Made by a program: the position numbers and the translations under genes. From NCBI RefSeq assembly GCF_034932065.1, contig NZ_JAYGHP010000002.1, positions 248,001-312,000 on the forward strand: a stretch of 64,000 bases of DNA. The letters run 5' to 3'. Shown in pieces: positions 35,438 to 43,588 of this stretch. A model generated the notes under the pieces. The model did no database searches. It was given only the letters and a program-made list of their open reading frames with translations, and was not told the origin of the DNA. This DNA comes from Crocosphaera sp. UHCC 0190 (GTDB lineage: Bacteria; Cyanobacteriota; Cyanobacteriia; Cyanobacteriales; Microcystaceae). The first letter of the stretch is position 1. Each line of letters opens with the position of its first letter.

Positions 35438-35804
35438 TATTCCACTAATCGTGACGATTGATCTTCAATTTAGCAAACATTGATGCAATGAGACAATTAA
35501 ATGATTAATCACAAAAGTAGGCAAAGTTGATTTATACTATTTTCATCAACTTGGACTATAGATGTGGATATTGTAGGGGTCAACGCTTCGACTCTGCTCA
35601 GGGTTGACCCCTAGGAGAATGTGTCCCTAGACTTTAGGAAATTGGTATAATTTAGTCTCCGAAGGCAGACTTGGTTTCTATAGTAGGTGTTGATTTAGCA
35701 GAACAAGTTCGATAGAATCAATCATGTTAGTCCCAAGTTAAGCAAAAAAAAGGAGTTATGCTAACTCCTATACCAATAATCAAAAATTGAGGGATTTCTA
35801 TAGA
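35438..35804. other. Intergenic region with a long-loop palindrome and a terminator
   Basis: The region holds AGGGGTCAAC (35575-35584) paired with GTTGACCCCT (35603-35612) around an 18-base loop, an enlarged relative of the 28-nt palindromes. The segment at 35744-35769 is a reverse-strand terminator: AGGAGTTA/TAACTCCT with a run of A residues on the plus strand, serving the hypothetical gene at 35805. Upstream of the GGDEF-EAL start no convincing promoter is seen. No reading frame here looks coding. Confidence 0.6.
35744..35769 (-). terminator. Rho-independent terminator for the 35805-36542 gene
   Basis: On the reverse strand AGGAGTTA, loop GCA and TAACTCCT are followed by eight T residues, 36 bp past the stop of the upstream hypothetical gene. 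Confidence 0.85.
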
Positions 35805-36542
35805 TTATGCACCAGGAAAAACCGTTTGCTGTTGTTGGGTTAAAAATCGCTGGTTGACAATTTCCTGAAAGTCTTTTAAATCCGAACTCCAATCATCAAT
35901 TCCCTTTTTTAACTGTGCCAAGATTTCCTGTTGACTATTACTGCCCACATTATAGTTAAAATTGCCGGCAAATAATAAAGCAGGAATAGAAGATTGATCG
36001 GGCATTTGGATTTTTGCCTCATTAATACTCAGGCTAAATTGACACCGATCTAGCTGATACAATAAATTTAACCCCGCTTGTACAGGAGCTTTCCCATAAT
36101 CTTGCCAAGAACCAGGAGAAAGCAAGGTTCTCGTAATATAATTTCTGGCCCCATCTTCACCCCCTGGAAAGGGAATTAAACTTTTTGGACTAATAGACAA
36201 CCCTTGATACTCAGCATTAGACAATTTTTCCACATACTGACGAGCAATATTAGGTATATTCAATTCACTGGGGTTTTTGGTGCCAATAGACTCCATAAAG
36301 GTGATATTGCGGGGTTGAGCAACAATACTGACCCCATTTTGGAAGGTAACTTGAGATAAATTCGGCCCCAAAACTGGTTGTTTCCCTAATTCCCACTCAT
36401 TGGGAACAATGCCAGTTTGTTTAAGAAACTCTTGAGATAGCATGGTAGGATTGAGATTTTTGGCCGAGATAGCGATCGCTAATTCTTGAATTTCTCGAAT
36501 TTCTAGGGGCGTTTTTTGATTTGGATCAGAGGTTGTTGCCAT
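35805..36542 (-). CDS. Conserved-looking cyanobacterial hypothetical protein
   Basis: 245 residues from an ATG at 36542 with AAGGGA upstream; a TTG at 36578 in the same frame would add 12 residues. No signal peptide, membrane helix or known motif is seen. The sequence is well composed, with mixed alpha/beta character, ending in a Gln-rich QQQQTVF segment. SIVAQPRNITFMESIG and LFAGNFNYNV might suggest a globular soluble protein that forms heterodimers or binds ligands. Its own terminator shows that it is expressed as a single gene. I do not know its function. Confidence 0.75.
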   Translation of the reverse strand: MATTSDPNQKTPLEIREIQELAIAISAKNLNPTMLSQEFLKQTGIVPNEWELGKQPVLGPNLSQVTFQNGVSIVAQPRNITFMESIGTKNPSELNIPNIARQYVEKLSNAEYQGLSISPKSLIPFPGGEDGARNYITRTLLSPGSWQDYGKAPVQAGLNLLYQLDRCQFSLSINEAKIQMPDQSSIPALLFAGNFNYNVGSNSQQEILAQLKKGIDDWSSDLKDFQEIVNQRFLTQQQQTVFPGA

Positions 36543-36654
36543 GATGTTTCCCTTAAAGGTTTCTAACTGCGCTACCAAATATGTCCACTTTACAGTTTAC
36601 GGGTTTAAGGGGGCCTCAATCTTGTTTGCTTAAGAAAAGTTACCCTATCAAAAG

Positions 36655-36682
36655 GTAGGGGTGAACGGCCGTTCACCCCTAC
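36655..36682. repeat. Perfect 28-nt palindrome downstream of rnj
   Basis: Arms GTAGGGGTGAACGG and CCGTTCACCCCTAC are perfect inverted copies with no loop. Flanking G and C extend pairing to 36654-36683. Best-preserved member of the 28-nt family in this window. It lies 30 bp past the rnj stop and so probably forms the 3' end of the asd-dapA-rnj messages. Confidence 0.85.
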
Positions 36683-36712
36683 CAGAGAAACATTGATCAA
36701 CTTAGCAGTGAC

Positions 36713-38515
36713 TTACAAAGTCGCTGATGCTGTGGAACGACGGCGACGATAGGTTTTCGTCGATGTCTGTGTCTGTGTTTGTGGTTGTGGTTGTGGTTGT
36801 GGTTGTTCTGTTTCTGGGGGTTGTTCTGGCATTTGTAAGAGAAATACCACCAAGGGATGACTGCGTAATTCTCGTTTCACCAGTCGCTGTAAAGTGGCTT
36901 CAATTTCTGTTTGTAGCAATGACCAGTCAACTTTGGTTGTCCGTCCCGTTGAGGTAAATTCGTCCCATCGATCGTCTAATAAATTTTCAATGGCCCGAAT
37001 AATCAATTGTCGCAGCAAAGATGGTTCAACTTTCGTCACCACACCCCGCAAATGCACTTGTGGTGGAGTCAATAATTGACCGTCCCAACTAATGGGGGCA
37101 GCTACCGTCACCACCCCATCTTGGGCTAATTGTTGACGATCTTGCATGACGTGTTCATGCACAACACCAGCTTGATCTACTAATTCGATACCGGAAGATA
37201 CTTCCCCAGTCACCCCAATACTATCGGCTGACACTTCCACAATGTCCCCATTATTGATAATGACCATATTTTCGGCTGGAACCCCCATACTATAGGCGGT
37301 TTGGGCGTGTTTCACTAACATTCGGTGTTCCCCATGAACCGGAACAAAGAATTTAGGACGGGTTAGGGCCAACATTAATTTTTGTTCTTCTTGAGATCCA
37401 TGGCCGGAGACGTGAATGCCATGATGACGACCATAGATCACGTTGGCCCCTTGCATCATTAAGCGATCAATGGTGTTGACAACGGCAATGGTATTCCCAG
37501 GAATGGGGTTCGCAGAGAAGACAATCGTATCTCCTTGACGCACTCTAATATGGGGATGTTCTCCTCTGGAAATGCGAGTCATGGCCGCTAAGGTTTCCCC
37601 TTGTGATCCGGTGGTTAAAATTAAGACCTTTTCATCGGCTAAATTTCGGGCCGCTTTCAGGGGAATAAAGACATCATCGGGACATTTGATATAGCCTAAG
37701 TTTCTGGCATGGGCAATGACATTTAACATTGAACGTCCCACTACCGCCACTTTCCTCTGGTGTTTCTGTGCCAATTGCAGGATAATATTAACCCGATGCA
37801 CTGAAGAGGCGAAGGTGGTGATCATTAACCGCCCTGGTGCTTGGGCAATGATCCGATCTAAGTTAGGGTAGACCGAACGTTCGGACGGGGTCATTCCAGG
37901 CACTTCTGAGTTGGTGGAGTCGCTGAGTAAACAGAGTACCCCCTTTTCCCCATGTTCAGCGAGTCTTTGTAAGTCGAAGGTTTCCCCATCAATAGGGGTG
38001 TAATCAATTTTAAAGTCTCCCGTGTGGATCACAACCCCTAAAGGCGTATGAATGGCTACGGTGAAACTATCGGCGATGGAATGGGTGTTACGGATGAATT
38101 CAACTAAAAAGGAAGGACTAATCCGCACCATTTCCCTCGGGCCAACGGTTTGTAAGGTGGTGCGATCGCTCACTCCTGCCTCTGCTAATTTATCCCGTAA
38201 TAGGGCCATGGCTAGTTTTGGCCCATAAATAATAGGAATATCAAATTGCTTCAAATGATAGGGAATGCCACCGATATGATCTTCATGGCCATGGGTGGCG
38301 ATCATTCCTTTGATTTTATGACGATTTTCTCGTAAATAGGTCATGTCGGGCAGGACAATATTGACCCCGTGCATTTCTTCTGTCGGAAAGGCAAGACCCG
38401 CATCTAAAAGAATAATTTCATCATCATACTCAAAAATACAAGTGTTTTTGCCAATTTCATGTAATCCCCCCAAGGGAATAATTTTTAGCGTCGGTTGGTT
38501 TTTAGTTGGACTCAT
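36713..38515 (-). CDS. rnj: Ribonuclease J
   Basis: 600 residues from an ATG at 38515 with AAGGAGG four bases upstream; an ORF start 24 bases earlier lacks such support. The metallo-beta-lactamase motif is ATHGHEDHIGG. It is followed by HTGDFKID, LLSDSTN and the beta-CASP region with TTGSQGE and HVSGHGSQEE. The C-terminal domain ends in a Pro-Gln/Thr-Gln tail and basic residues. RNase J is a 5'-3' exo- and endoribonuclease in RNA processing and decay. Third gene of asd-dapA-rnj, the order that I recall from Synechocystis. Confidence 0.95.
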   Translation of the reverse strand: MSPTKNQPTLKIIPLGGLHEIGKNTCIFEYDDEIILLDAGLAFPTEEMHGVNIVLPDMTYLRENRHKIKGMIATHGHEDHIGGIPYHLKQFDIPIIYGPKLAMALLRDKLAEAGVSDRTTLQTVGPREMVRISPSFLVEFIRNTHSIADSFTVAIHTPLGVVIHTGDFKIDYTPIDGETFDLQRLAEHGEKGVLCLLSDSTNSEVPGMTPSERSVYPNLDRIIAQAPGRLMITTFASSVHRVNIILQLAQKHQRKVAVVGRSMLNVIAHARNLGYIKCPDDVFIPLKAARNLADEKVLILTTGSQGETLAAMTRISRGEHPHIRVRQGDTIVFSANPIPGNTIAVVNTIDRLMMQGANVIYGRHHGIHVSGHGSQEEQKLMLALTRPKFFVPVHGEHRMLVKHAQTAYSMGVPAENMVIINNGDIVEVSADSIGVTGEVSSGIELVDQAGVVHEHVMQDRQQLAQDGVVTVAAPISWDGQLLTPPQVHLRGVVTKVEPSLLRQLIIRAIENLLDDRWDEFTSTGRTTKVDWSLLQTEIEATLQRLVKRELRSHPLVVFLLQMPEQPPETEQPQPQPQPQTQTQTSTKTYRRRRSTASATL

Positions 38516-38687
38516 TTGCCTCCTTAAAGTTAAAGTCATTCAGTTATGAATCTGTTGGGAAAAATTGGAAATTTTAATAAGAATTGCTAGGTTTAGCCAC
38601 TTAATAACCATGAAGTTTATTTTTAAAAGATGCTTCATTAATAGGCATCAATCATTGATCTTAGACTAGCTAATTTTTGCTTTTTTG

Positions 38688-39584
38688 TCAGCCTTCAATG
38701 AGGGAGAATTCTTGCAACACTGATTTAACTTCTTGTTGCAACTCAGCCGAAATTTCCAGTAAGGGAAGTCTTAACCCTCCCACTTTCCACCCTTGTAAAT
38801 TCAAGGCCGCTTTAATGGGGATAGGATTGGTTGTACAAAATAAGACTTTAAATAAGGGAAAAAGTTTCAAATTAATCTCGGTGGCTATTTTTACCTGACC
38901 ATTTTCAAAAGCCTGAATCATGGCTTGAATTTCTTTGCCGACTAAGTGACTGGCTACACTAACAATTCCCGTGCCACCCATCGTCAGTAAGGGTAAAGTC
39001 AAAAGATCATCTCCCGCATAGATTAAAAAAGATGGGTCAGTCATTCTCCGAATTTTACAGGACTGTTCTAAATTTCCACTGGCTTCTTTAATGGCAATAA
39101 TATTATCAATTTTTGCTAATTTAATCACCGTCTCTGGGAGAAGATTCTGACCAGTGCGCCCAGGTATATTGTACAACATTATGGGAAAATCGCCTACACT
39201 TTGAGCAATTTTTTTAAAATGTTCATAAAGTCCTTCTTGGGGGGGTTTATTATAGTAAGGAACCACTTGTAAACAAGCATCTAAGCCCAGTTTAGCCGCT
39301 TTTTCAGTCATTTCTATACTGTGATCTGTGGCATTTGCTCCTGTGCCTGCAATCACTTTGGCCCTGTTTCCTACCGCCTTTTTAACCACTTGAAATAACT
39401 GATATTTTTCTGACAAACTTAAGGTCGGTGATTCTCCCGTTGTCCCACAAACCACTAACCCATCACTGCCATTATCCACTAAATAAGCAGCTAATTCTTC
39501 AGCAACAGCATAATTAACATTCCCCGCTTCATCGAAGGGGGTTATCATGGCGGTGATTACCCGTCCAAAACTTGGATCACTCAT
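38688..39584 (-). CDS. dapA: 4-hydroxy-tetrahydrodipicolinate synthase
   Basis: 298 residues. [10 protein letters not shown], the catalytic YNIPGRTG tyrosine segment and the Schiff-base lysine in [10 protein letters not shown] are all present. It condenses pyruvate with aspartate semialdehyde in lysine and diaminopimelate synthesis. Second gene after asd (63 bp) and before rnj (172 bp). ATG start. The substrate is made by the upstream gene, so the operon channels aspartate into cell-wall precursor. Confidence 0.97.
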   Translation of the reverse strand: MSDPSFGRVITAMITPFDEAGNVNYAVAEELAAYLVDNGSDGLVVCGTTGESPTLSLSEKYQLFQVVKKAVGNRAKVIAGTGANATDHSIEMTEKAAKLGLDACLQVVPYYNKPPQEGLYEHFKKIAQSVGDFPIMLYNIPGRTGQNLLPETVIKLAKIDNIIAIKEASGNLEQSCKIRRMTDPSFLIYAGDDLLTLPLLTMGGTGIVSVASHLVGKEIQAMIQAFENGQVKIATEINLKLFPLFKVLFCTTNPIPIKAALNLQGWKVGGLRLPLLEISAELQQEVKSVLQEFSLIEG

Positions 39585-39647
39585 TCGTTTTGTTATCAGT
39601 TACAGTTATTTTCTTGGTCAACTTTAAGGCTGGTTTTTCTTTAAGAT

Positions 39648-40694
39648 TTAAACCGTGATTTCTTTGTTATTGGTAGGTTTAAGCCAATCTTTTTCCATCA
39701 ACAATTCAGCAATTTGTACCGCATTTAAGGCCGCACCTTTGCGAATTTGATCCCCACAAAGCCATAATTCTAAGCCACAAGGATGAGAAATATCTTGACG
39801 AATTCGACCCACTAAGACATCATCTTTACCAGACGCATCTATCGGCATAGGAAAATAATTTTGCTGCCAATCTTCTAGAAGTTGCACCCCTGGAGCGTTA
39901 GCAATAATTTCCCGCGCCTTAGCCACTGGAAATGGCCCCTTAAACTCTAAGTTAACAGCTTCTGAATGGGCCCGCAACACGGGAACCCGTACACAGGTCG
40001 CAGTGACTTTCAAGTTAGGCTCATTAAATATTTTACGGGTTTCGTTGACCATTTTCATCTCTTCTTCACAATATCCTGTCTCTGTTAAGGGGGAGTTATG
40101 GGGAAAGAGATTAAATGCCAAGGGATAGGGGAAAATTTCCGCTTTCGGGGTTTCTCCGTTTAAAATGGCTTGAGATTGAATTTTTACCTCTTCCATTGCT
40201 CTGGCCCCGGCCCCACTGGCCGACTGATAGGTAGCTACTACAATGCGCTCAATGGGTTGGACTTGATGTAAGGGGTAAATAGCCACGGCCAGGAGAATGG
40301 TGGTACAGTTGGGGTTAGCAATGATTCCCTGATGGTTAGCTGCCGCCTCTGGGTTAATTTCTGGGACAATTAAAGGTACATCTGGGTTCATGCGGAAAGC
40401 ACTGGAGTTATCGATCATCACGGCCCCTGCTTCTGTGATGGTTTTTGCCCAAGCTTTTGAGGTAGAGCCTCCCGCAGACGCTAATACTAAATCAACTCCC
40501 TGAAAGGAAGTTGCTTCGACTGCCTCAACCTTGAGTTTTTCTCCTTTAAATGTCAGGGTAGTCCCTGCTGAGCGAGGAGAAGACAAGAGTTTTAGACTCC
40601 CAAGGGGAAAGTTGCGGCTGTCTAAGAGTTCGAGTAACTCAGTGCCAACGGCTCCTGTTGCTCCTAGTATAGCAACCTTGACTGGCTTGGACAA
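39648..40694 (-). CDS. asd: Aspartate-semialdehyde dehydrogenase
   Basis: 348 residues from a TTG at 40694, with GGAGGG eight bases upstream supporting that start. Rossmann motif VAILGATGAVGTELL, IIANPNCTTI with the catalytic cysteine and TYQSASGAGARAMEE. It reduces aspartyl phosphate to the semialdehyde for Lys/DAP, Thr and Met. First gene of the asd-dapA-rnj operon. Confidence 0.96.
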   Translation of the reverse strand: MSKPVKVAILGATGAVGTELLELLDSRNFPLGSLKLLSSPRSAGTTLTFKGEKLKVEAVEATSFQGVDLVLASAGGSTSKAWAKTITEAGAVMIDNSSAFRMNPDVPLIVPEINPEAAANHQGIIANPNCTTILLAVAIYPLHQVQPIERIVVATYQSASGAGARAMEEVKIQSQAILNGETPKAEIFPYPLAFNLFPHNSPLTETGYCEEEMKMVNETRKIFNEPNLKVTATCVRVPVLRAHSEAVNLEFKGPFPVAKAREIIANAPGVQLLEDWQQNYFPMPIDASGKDDVLVGRIRQDISHPCGLELWLCGDQIRKGAALNAVQIAELLMEKDWLKPTNNKEITV

Positions 40695-40861
40695 TCGATT
40701 AGCCCTCCCTAATCTGTCAGAATATATATTTTACTATTATACGGAGAATTGGCTGCAAACTCTATATTAGGTCAAAGACGCGATCGCCGTTTTTCTTTCA
40801 ATCACACTGTTCAACTTTGCCATTATCCCACAAGCAACGATCGCAACTCTCTAACCCTAAC

Positions 40862-40969
40862 TTACCCAAAAAATGCCTCATACTTATCATGACTTCCAAT
40901 CCAAAACCATGTAACCGTATCTTGTTCCAAAATTCCAACGATGACAAATAAACTGTCACTGTACAAAAA
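40862..40969 (-). pseudogene. C-terminal remnant of a RelE-type toxin gene next to tRNA-Arg
   Basis: A reverse-strand frame of 35 codons runs from the edge of the tRNA to a TAA at 40862-40864. Its product has VIVGILEQDTVTWFWIGSHD and then KYEAFFG. The VTWFWIGSHxxY segment is what I recognise as the C-terminus of RelE/ParE-superfamily toxins. There is no start codon and no N-terminal half: the frame begins exactly where the tRNA 3' end is. Not functional; a relic of a lost toxin-antitoxin pair or mobile element. Confidence 0.55.
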
Positions 40970-40970
40970 A

Positions 40971-41043
40971 CGAACACGGAGGGATTTGAACCCCCGACAC
41001 CCAGGACCGGAACCTGGTGCTCTATCCACTGAGCTACGTGTCC
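40971..41043 (-). tRNA. tRNA-Arg (anticodon CCG)
   Basis: 73 nt on the reverse strand. Acceptor stem GGACACG pairs with CGTGTTC (one G-U), D-loop AGCTCAGTGGATAGAGC, anticodon stem CCAGG/CCTGG around TTCCGGT with anticodon CCG, and T-arm with GGTTCAAATCC. The discriminator base is G; CCA is not encoded. A T-run follows the 3' end. Confidence 0.96.
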
Positions 41044-41094
41044 ACAGTTTTCTCTAGGATAACATGATTCATCCTCATGCTGTTAACCATTACG

Positions 41095-42237
41095 TCAGGA
41101 ATCACCGACAAAAATCGCGCCCCGTTCCCGCAAACTTGCGGCCAATTCTGCCGTCATTCCTGTATTATTGCCAAATTTTGCCCCTTTAACCACCGCCCCA
41201 CTCAAATTTGTTTGGCTTAAATTCACATCCTGCAAATTAGTATCCGTTAAATTAGCCCCAATGAGATTAGCTAAGGCTAAACTGGCCCGATAAAAGTCCC
41301 CTTGCTGTAAGTTGGCATTGCCTAAATAAGCCCCACTTAAATCAGCCCCGCTAAATCTTGCATAGTTTAACACCGCCTCACTTAAGTCTGCATCAGTTAA
41401 ATTGGCTCCCCGAAAATTACTCTGAGTTAAATTGGCCCCACTTAACTCAATTCCGCTTAATTCAGTGGCCAGGAAATTCCCCCCCCCTAAGTCTTGTAAG
41501 GGATTTAATTCGGCGATTTGGGCTAATTCTAATAAATTATTGGTTTCAGCGTTATAAATGCGGTCAATTTGTTGATGAAGTTGGGAAAGGGCCTTAGGAT
41601 CAATGGTAGTTGTCGAACTTTCTTCTAGCCTTTCATAAGCAGCTAAGTCTGAGGTAAACTTTAACAGAGATAAATGGGGAGAAAGCCGCAACTTCCACAA
41701 AAATTGTGCTAATTTCCTTTCTAAAATACTCTGTTTATTGGGATGAATATCATGTTTCCATAATCCAACCACATCAGTGATGGAAATATCAGCTAGACTG
41801 ACATCACAACTCAAAGTAAGAGCAATGGGATGGCTTGTGACTTGAATCTTGGCCAAAAATGCAACCATCTCCACTGTAAATATTGATTGCCCAGTTTGAG
41901 GAATCAATTGCCAAGTCGCAACAGTATTAGATGTGCTGACTAACTGACAAAAATCATTTAATAAGCTTTGGGGTGCAATAATCTCTCCATTTTCAACTTT
42001 CAGGGTGAGTTTACCCCCTTTGATGCCAAATTTCAGATGACCATTGAGTAAGGCTTTTTCTTGTTCATTACATTCCAGGGTTAATGTCAGGGGCAAGGGT
42101 TCCCCTGTTGTCTGTGCTGTCCCTGCTTCTAATTTCAGGAAGACACAACTCGGATAAGGACGATAAGAGGTGATGAGATGGAGAGAAGGGCAAAAGTCCG
42201 ACATGATTTCCAATAATAACTTCCCGACTAAAATCAT
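41095..42237 (-). CDS. Pentapeptide-repeat protein with N-terminal DUF2993-like region
   Basis: 380 residues. The N-terminal 200 or so residues are beta-rich and resemble DUF2993/LmeA-type lipid-binding modules found in cyanobacteria; this part is less certain. Residues about 255-365 carry A(D/N)LxxAxL pentapeptides such as GANLTDADLSEAVL and GADLSGAYLGNANL, which build a right-handed square beta helix. ATG at 42237, or at 42204 if the protein starts MSDFCPS. It begins 6 bp after nagA, so the two are co-transcribed. Role unknown. Confidence 0.82.
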   Translation of the reverse strand: MILVGKLLLEIMSDFCPSLHLITSYRPYPSCVFLKLEAGTAQTTGEPLPLTLTLECNEQEKALLNGHLKFGIKGGKLTLKVENGEIIAPQSLLNDFCQLVSTSNTVATWQLIPQTGQSIFTVEMVAFLAKIQVTSHPIALTLSCDVSLADISITDVVGLWKHDIHPNKQSILERKLAQFLWKLRLSPHLSLLKFTSDLAAYERLEESSTTTIDPKALSQLHQQIDRIYNAETNNLLELAQIAELNPLQDLGGGNFLATELSGIELSGANLTQSNFRGANLTDADLSEAVLNYARFSGADLSGAYLGNANLQQGDFYRASLALANLIGANLTDTNLQDVNLSQTNLSGAVVKGAKFGNNTGMTAELAASLRERGAIFVGDS

Positions 42238-42243
42238 ATCATC

Positions 42244-43404
42244 TCAAATTCTTTTCCAACTAACTTGATTATTTTCTTCGTCCCAATGCCAATGTAATAA
42301 ATGGGCCGGTTGTCCTGAAGAAATGCCTGGTAAATTAATCGCTTTTCTGGGGGATTCTGTGGCTAGGGCAATGGCAATTCCTAGGGAACATAATTGCCAT
42401 TTAACTAAGTTTTTTACCCCCATCAATAAGGGCAACGTTGTTCCCGCTAAAGTTCCATTGGCAAGTCTCGCTGTGCCTTTTTTAACTTCAATTTGTCGAG
42501 CATCCCAAGGATAAACCCCATCCTCTAATCCAATGGGGGCTAAGGCATCACTGACTAAGAAAACTCCCCTTTCATAAAGACTCCCTCTTAATAATAATTC
42601 AATCATGGTAGGACAGACATGATTCCCATCCGCAATTAACCCACAATATACATGAGGATTGATCATTGCTTCCCCTAATAATCCTGGTTGACGATGATGT
42701 AAACTAGGCATGGCATTATAGGCATGAGTGACCATTGAAGCCCCCAATTTAAAGGCTTTTTTGGCATCTTGAGCCTTGGCTTGGGAATGACCTAAACTGA
42801 CAACAATTCCCCGTGAACATAGGTAAGGAATGACTTCATCTGTTGTCTCTAATTCGGGGGCAAAGGTTATGATTTTGACCAGATGGCTATAGTCTCCTAG
42901 TAACCATTCAATGGCTTCAACGGAAGGGGTTAATAAATATTGGGCCGGGTGCGCTCCCTTTCTTTCGTGGTTGAGAAATGGCCCCTCTAAATGAACGCCT
43001 AATATTTGGGAAGTTTCAAGTAATTCTTGCCTTTGTATCCTGATAAATTTGTCAATTACTGACAGCGATCGCTGGATATTTTCCACGGAGGTTGTTACCA
43101 GGGTAGGCAAAAAACTATTAACGCCTTCTTGCCATAAAAATTGACAGATTTTGTGTAAGCTTGGAATGTGTTTTTCTTGGAGATCAGTAAAGGCTAATCC
43201 TAATCCTCCATTAATTTGTAAATCGACTCCCCCTAAAGAAATCCAGTCCCCTTGAGCATCATAATAATTCTGCTGGTAGTCAGGAGAAACTCTCGCACTC
43301 ATTGACTCAATATCTTTAATGATTCCTTGCTCATCAATTACGATTTTTTGACTCTCTCGATACCCTGGTAATTTGGCATTAATGATTGTAATATTTCTTA
43401 GCAT
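42244..43404 (-). CDS. nagA: N-acetylglucosamine-6-phosphate deacetylase
   Basis: 386 residues from the ATG at 43404; the frame is open to a TTG at 43440, which is less likely. GGVDLQINGG (in place of HxH at the first metal site, as in many NagA), HLEGPFLN, SLGHSQA, HAYNAMPS, LIADGNHV and LVSDALAPIG follow the NagA order. It removes the acetyl group from GlcNAc-6-phosphate in amino-sugar recycling. No nagB or transporter is adjacent. First gene of a two-gene operon with the pentapeptide protein. Confidence 0.92.
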   Translation of the reverse strand: MLRNITIINAKLPGYRESQKIVIDEQGIIKDIESMSARVSPDYQQNYYDAQGDWISLGGVDLQINGGLGLAFTDLQEKHIPSLHKICQFLWQEGVNSFLPTLVTTSVENIQRSLSVIDKFIRIQRQELLETSQILGVHLEGPFLNHERKGAHPAQYLLTPSVEAIEWLLGDYSHLVKIITFAPELETTDEVIPYLCSRGIVVSLGHSQAKAQDAKKAFKLGASMVTHAYNAMPSLHHRQPGLLGEAMINPHVYCGLIADGNHVCPTMIELLLRGSLYERGVFLVSDALAPIGLEDGVYPWDARQIEVKKGTARLANGTLAGTTLPLLMGVKNLVKWQLCSLGIAIALATESPRKAINLPGISSGQPAHLLHWHWDEENNQVSWKRI

Positions 43405-43588
43405 TTTTAACTCAAAATATAGGGTTGTTGCTCTTGACAACCCTCACGCAATTATGAGACAATTTATATCATAATGGGAATGGCTTTGTTTATGGACAAA
43501 TCTTTATATTTCCATTATGAAATCTTTTTCAATAAAATAATACCATAAAAGAAGTCAAAAAAATAGAGCAATTTTCATTGAGAGATTA

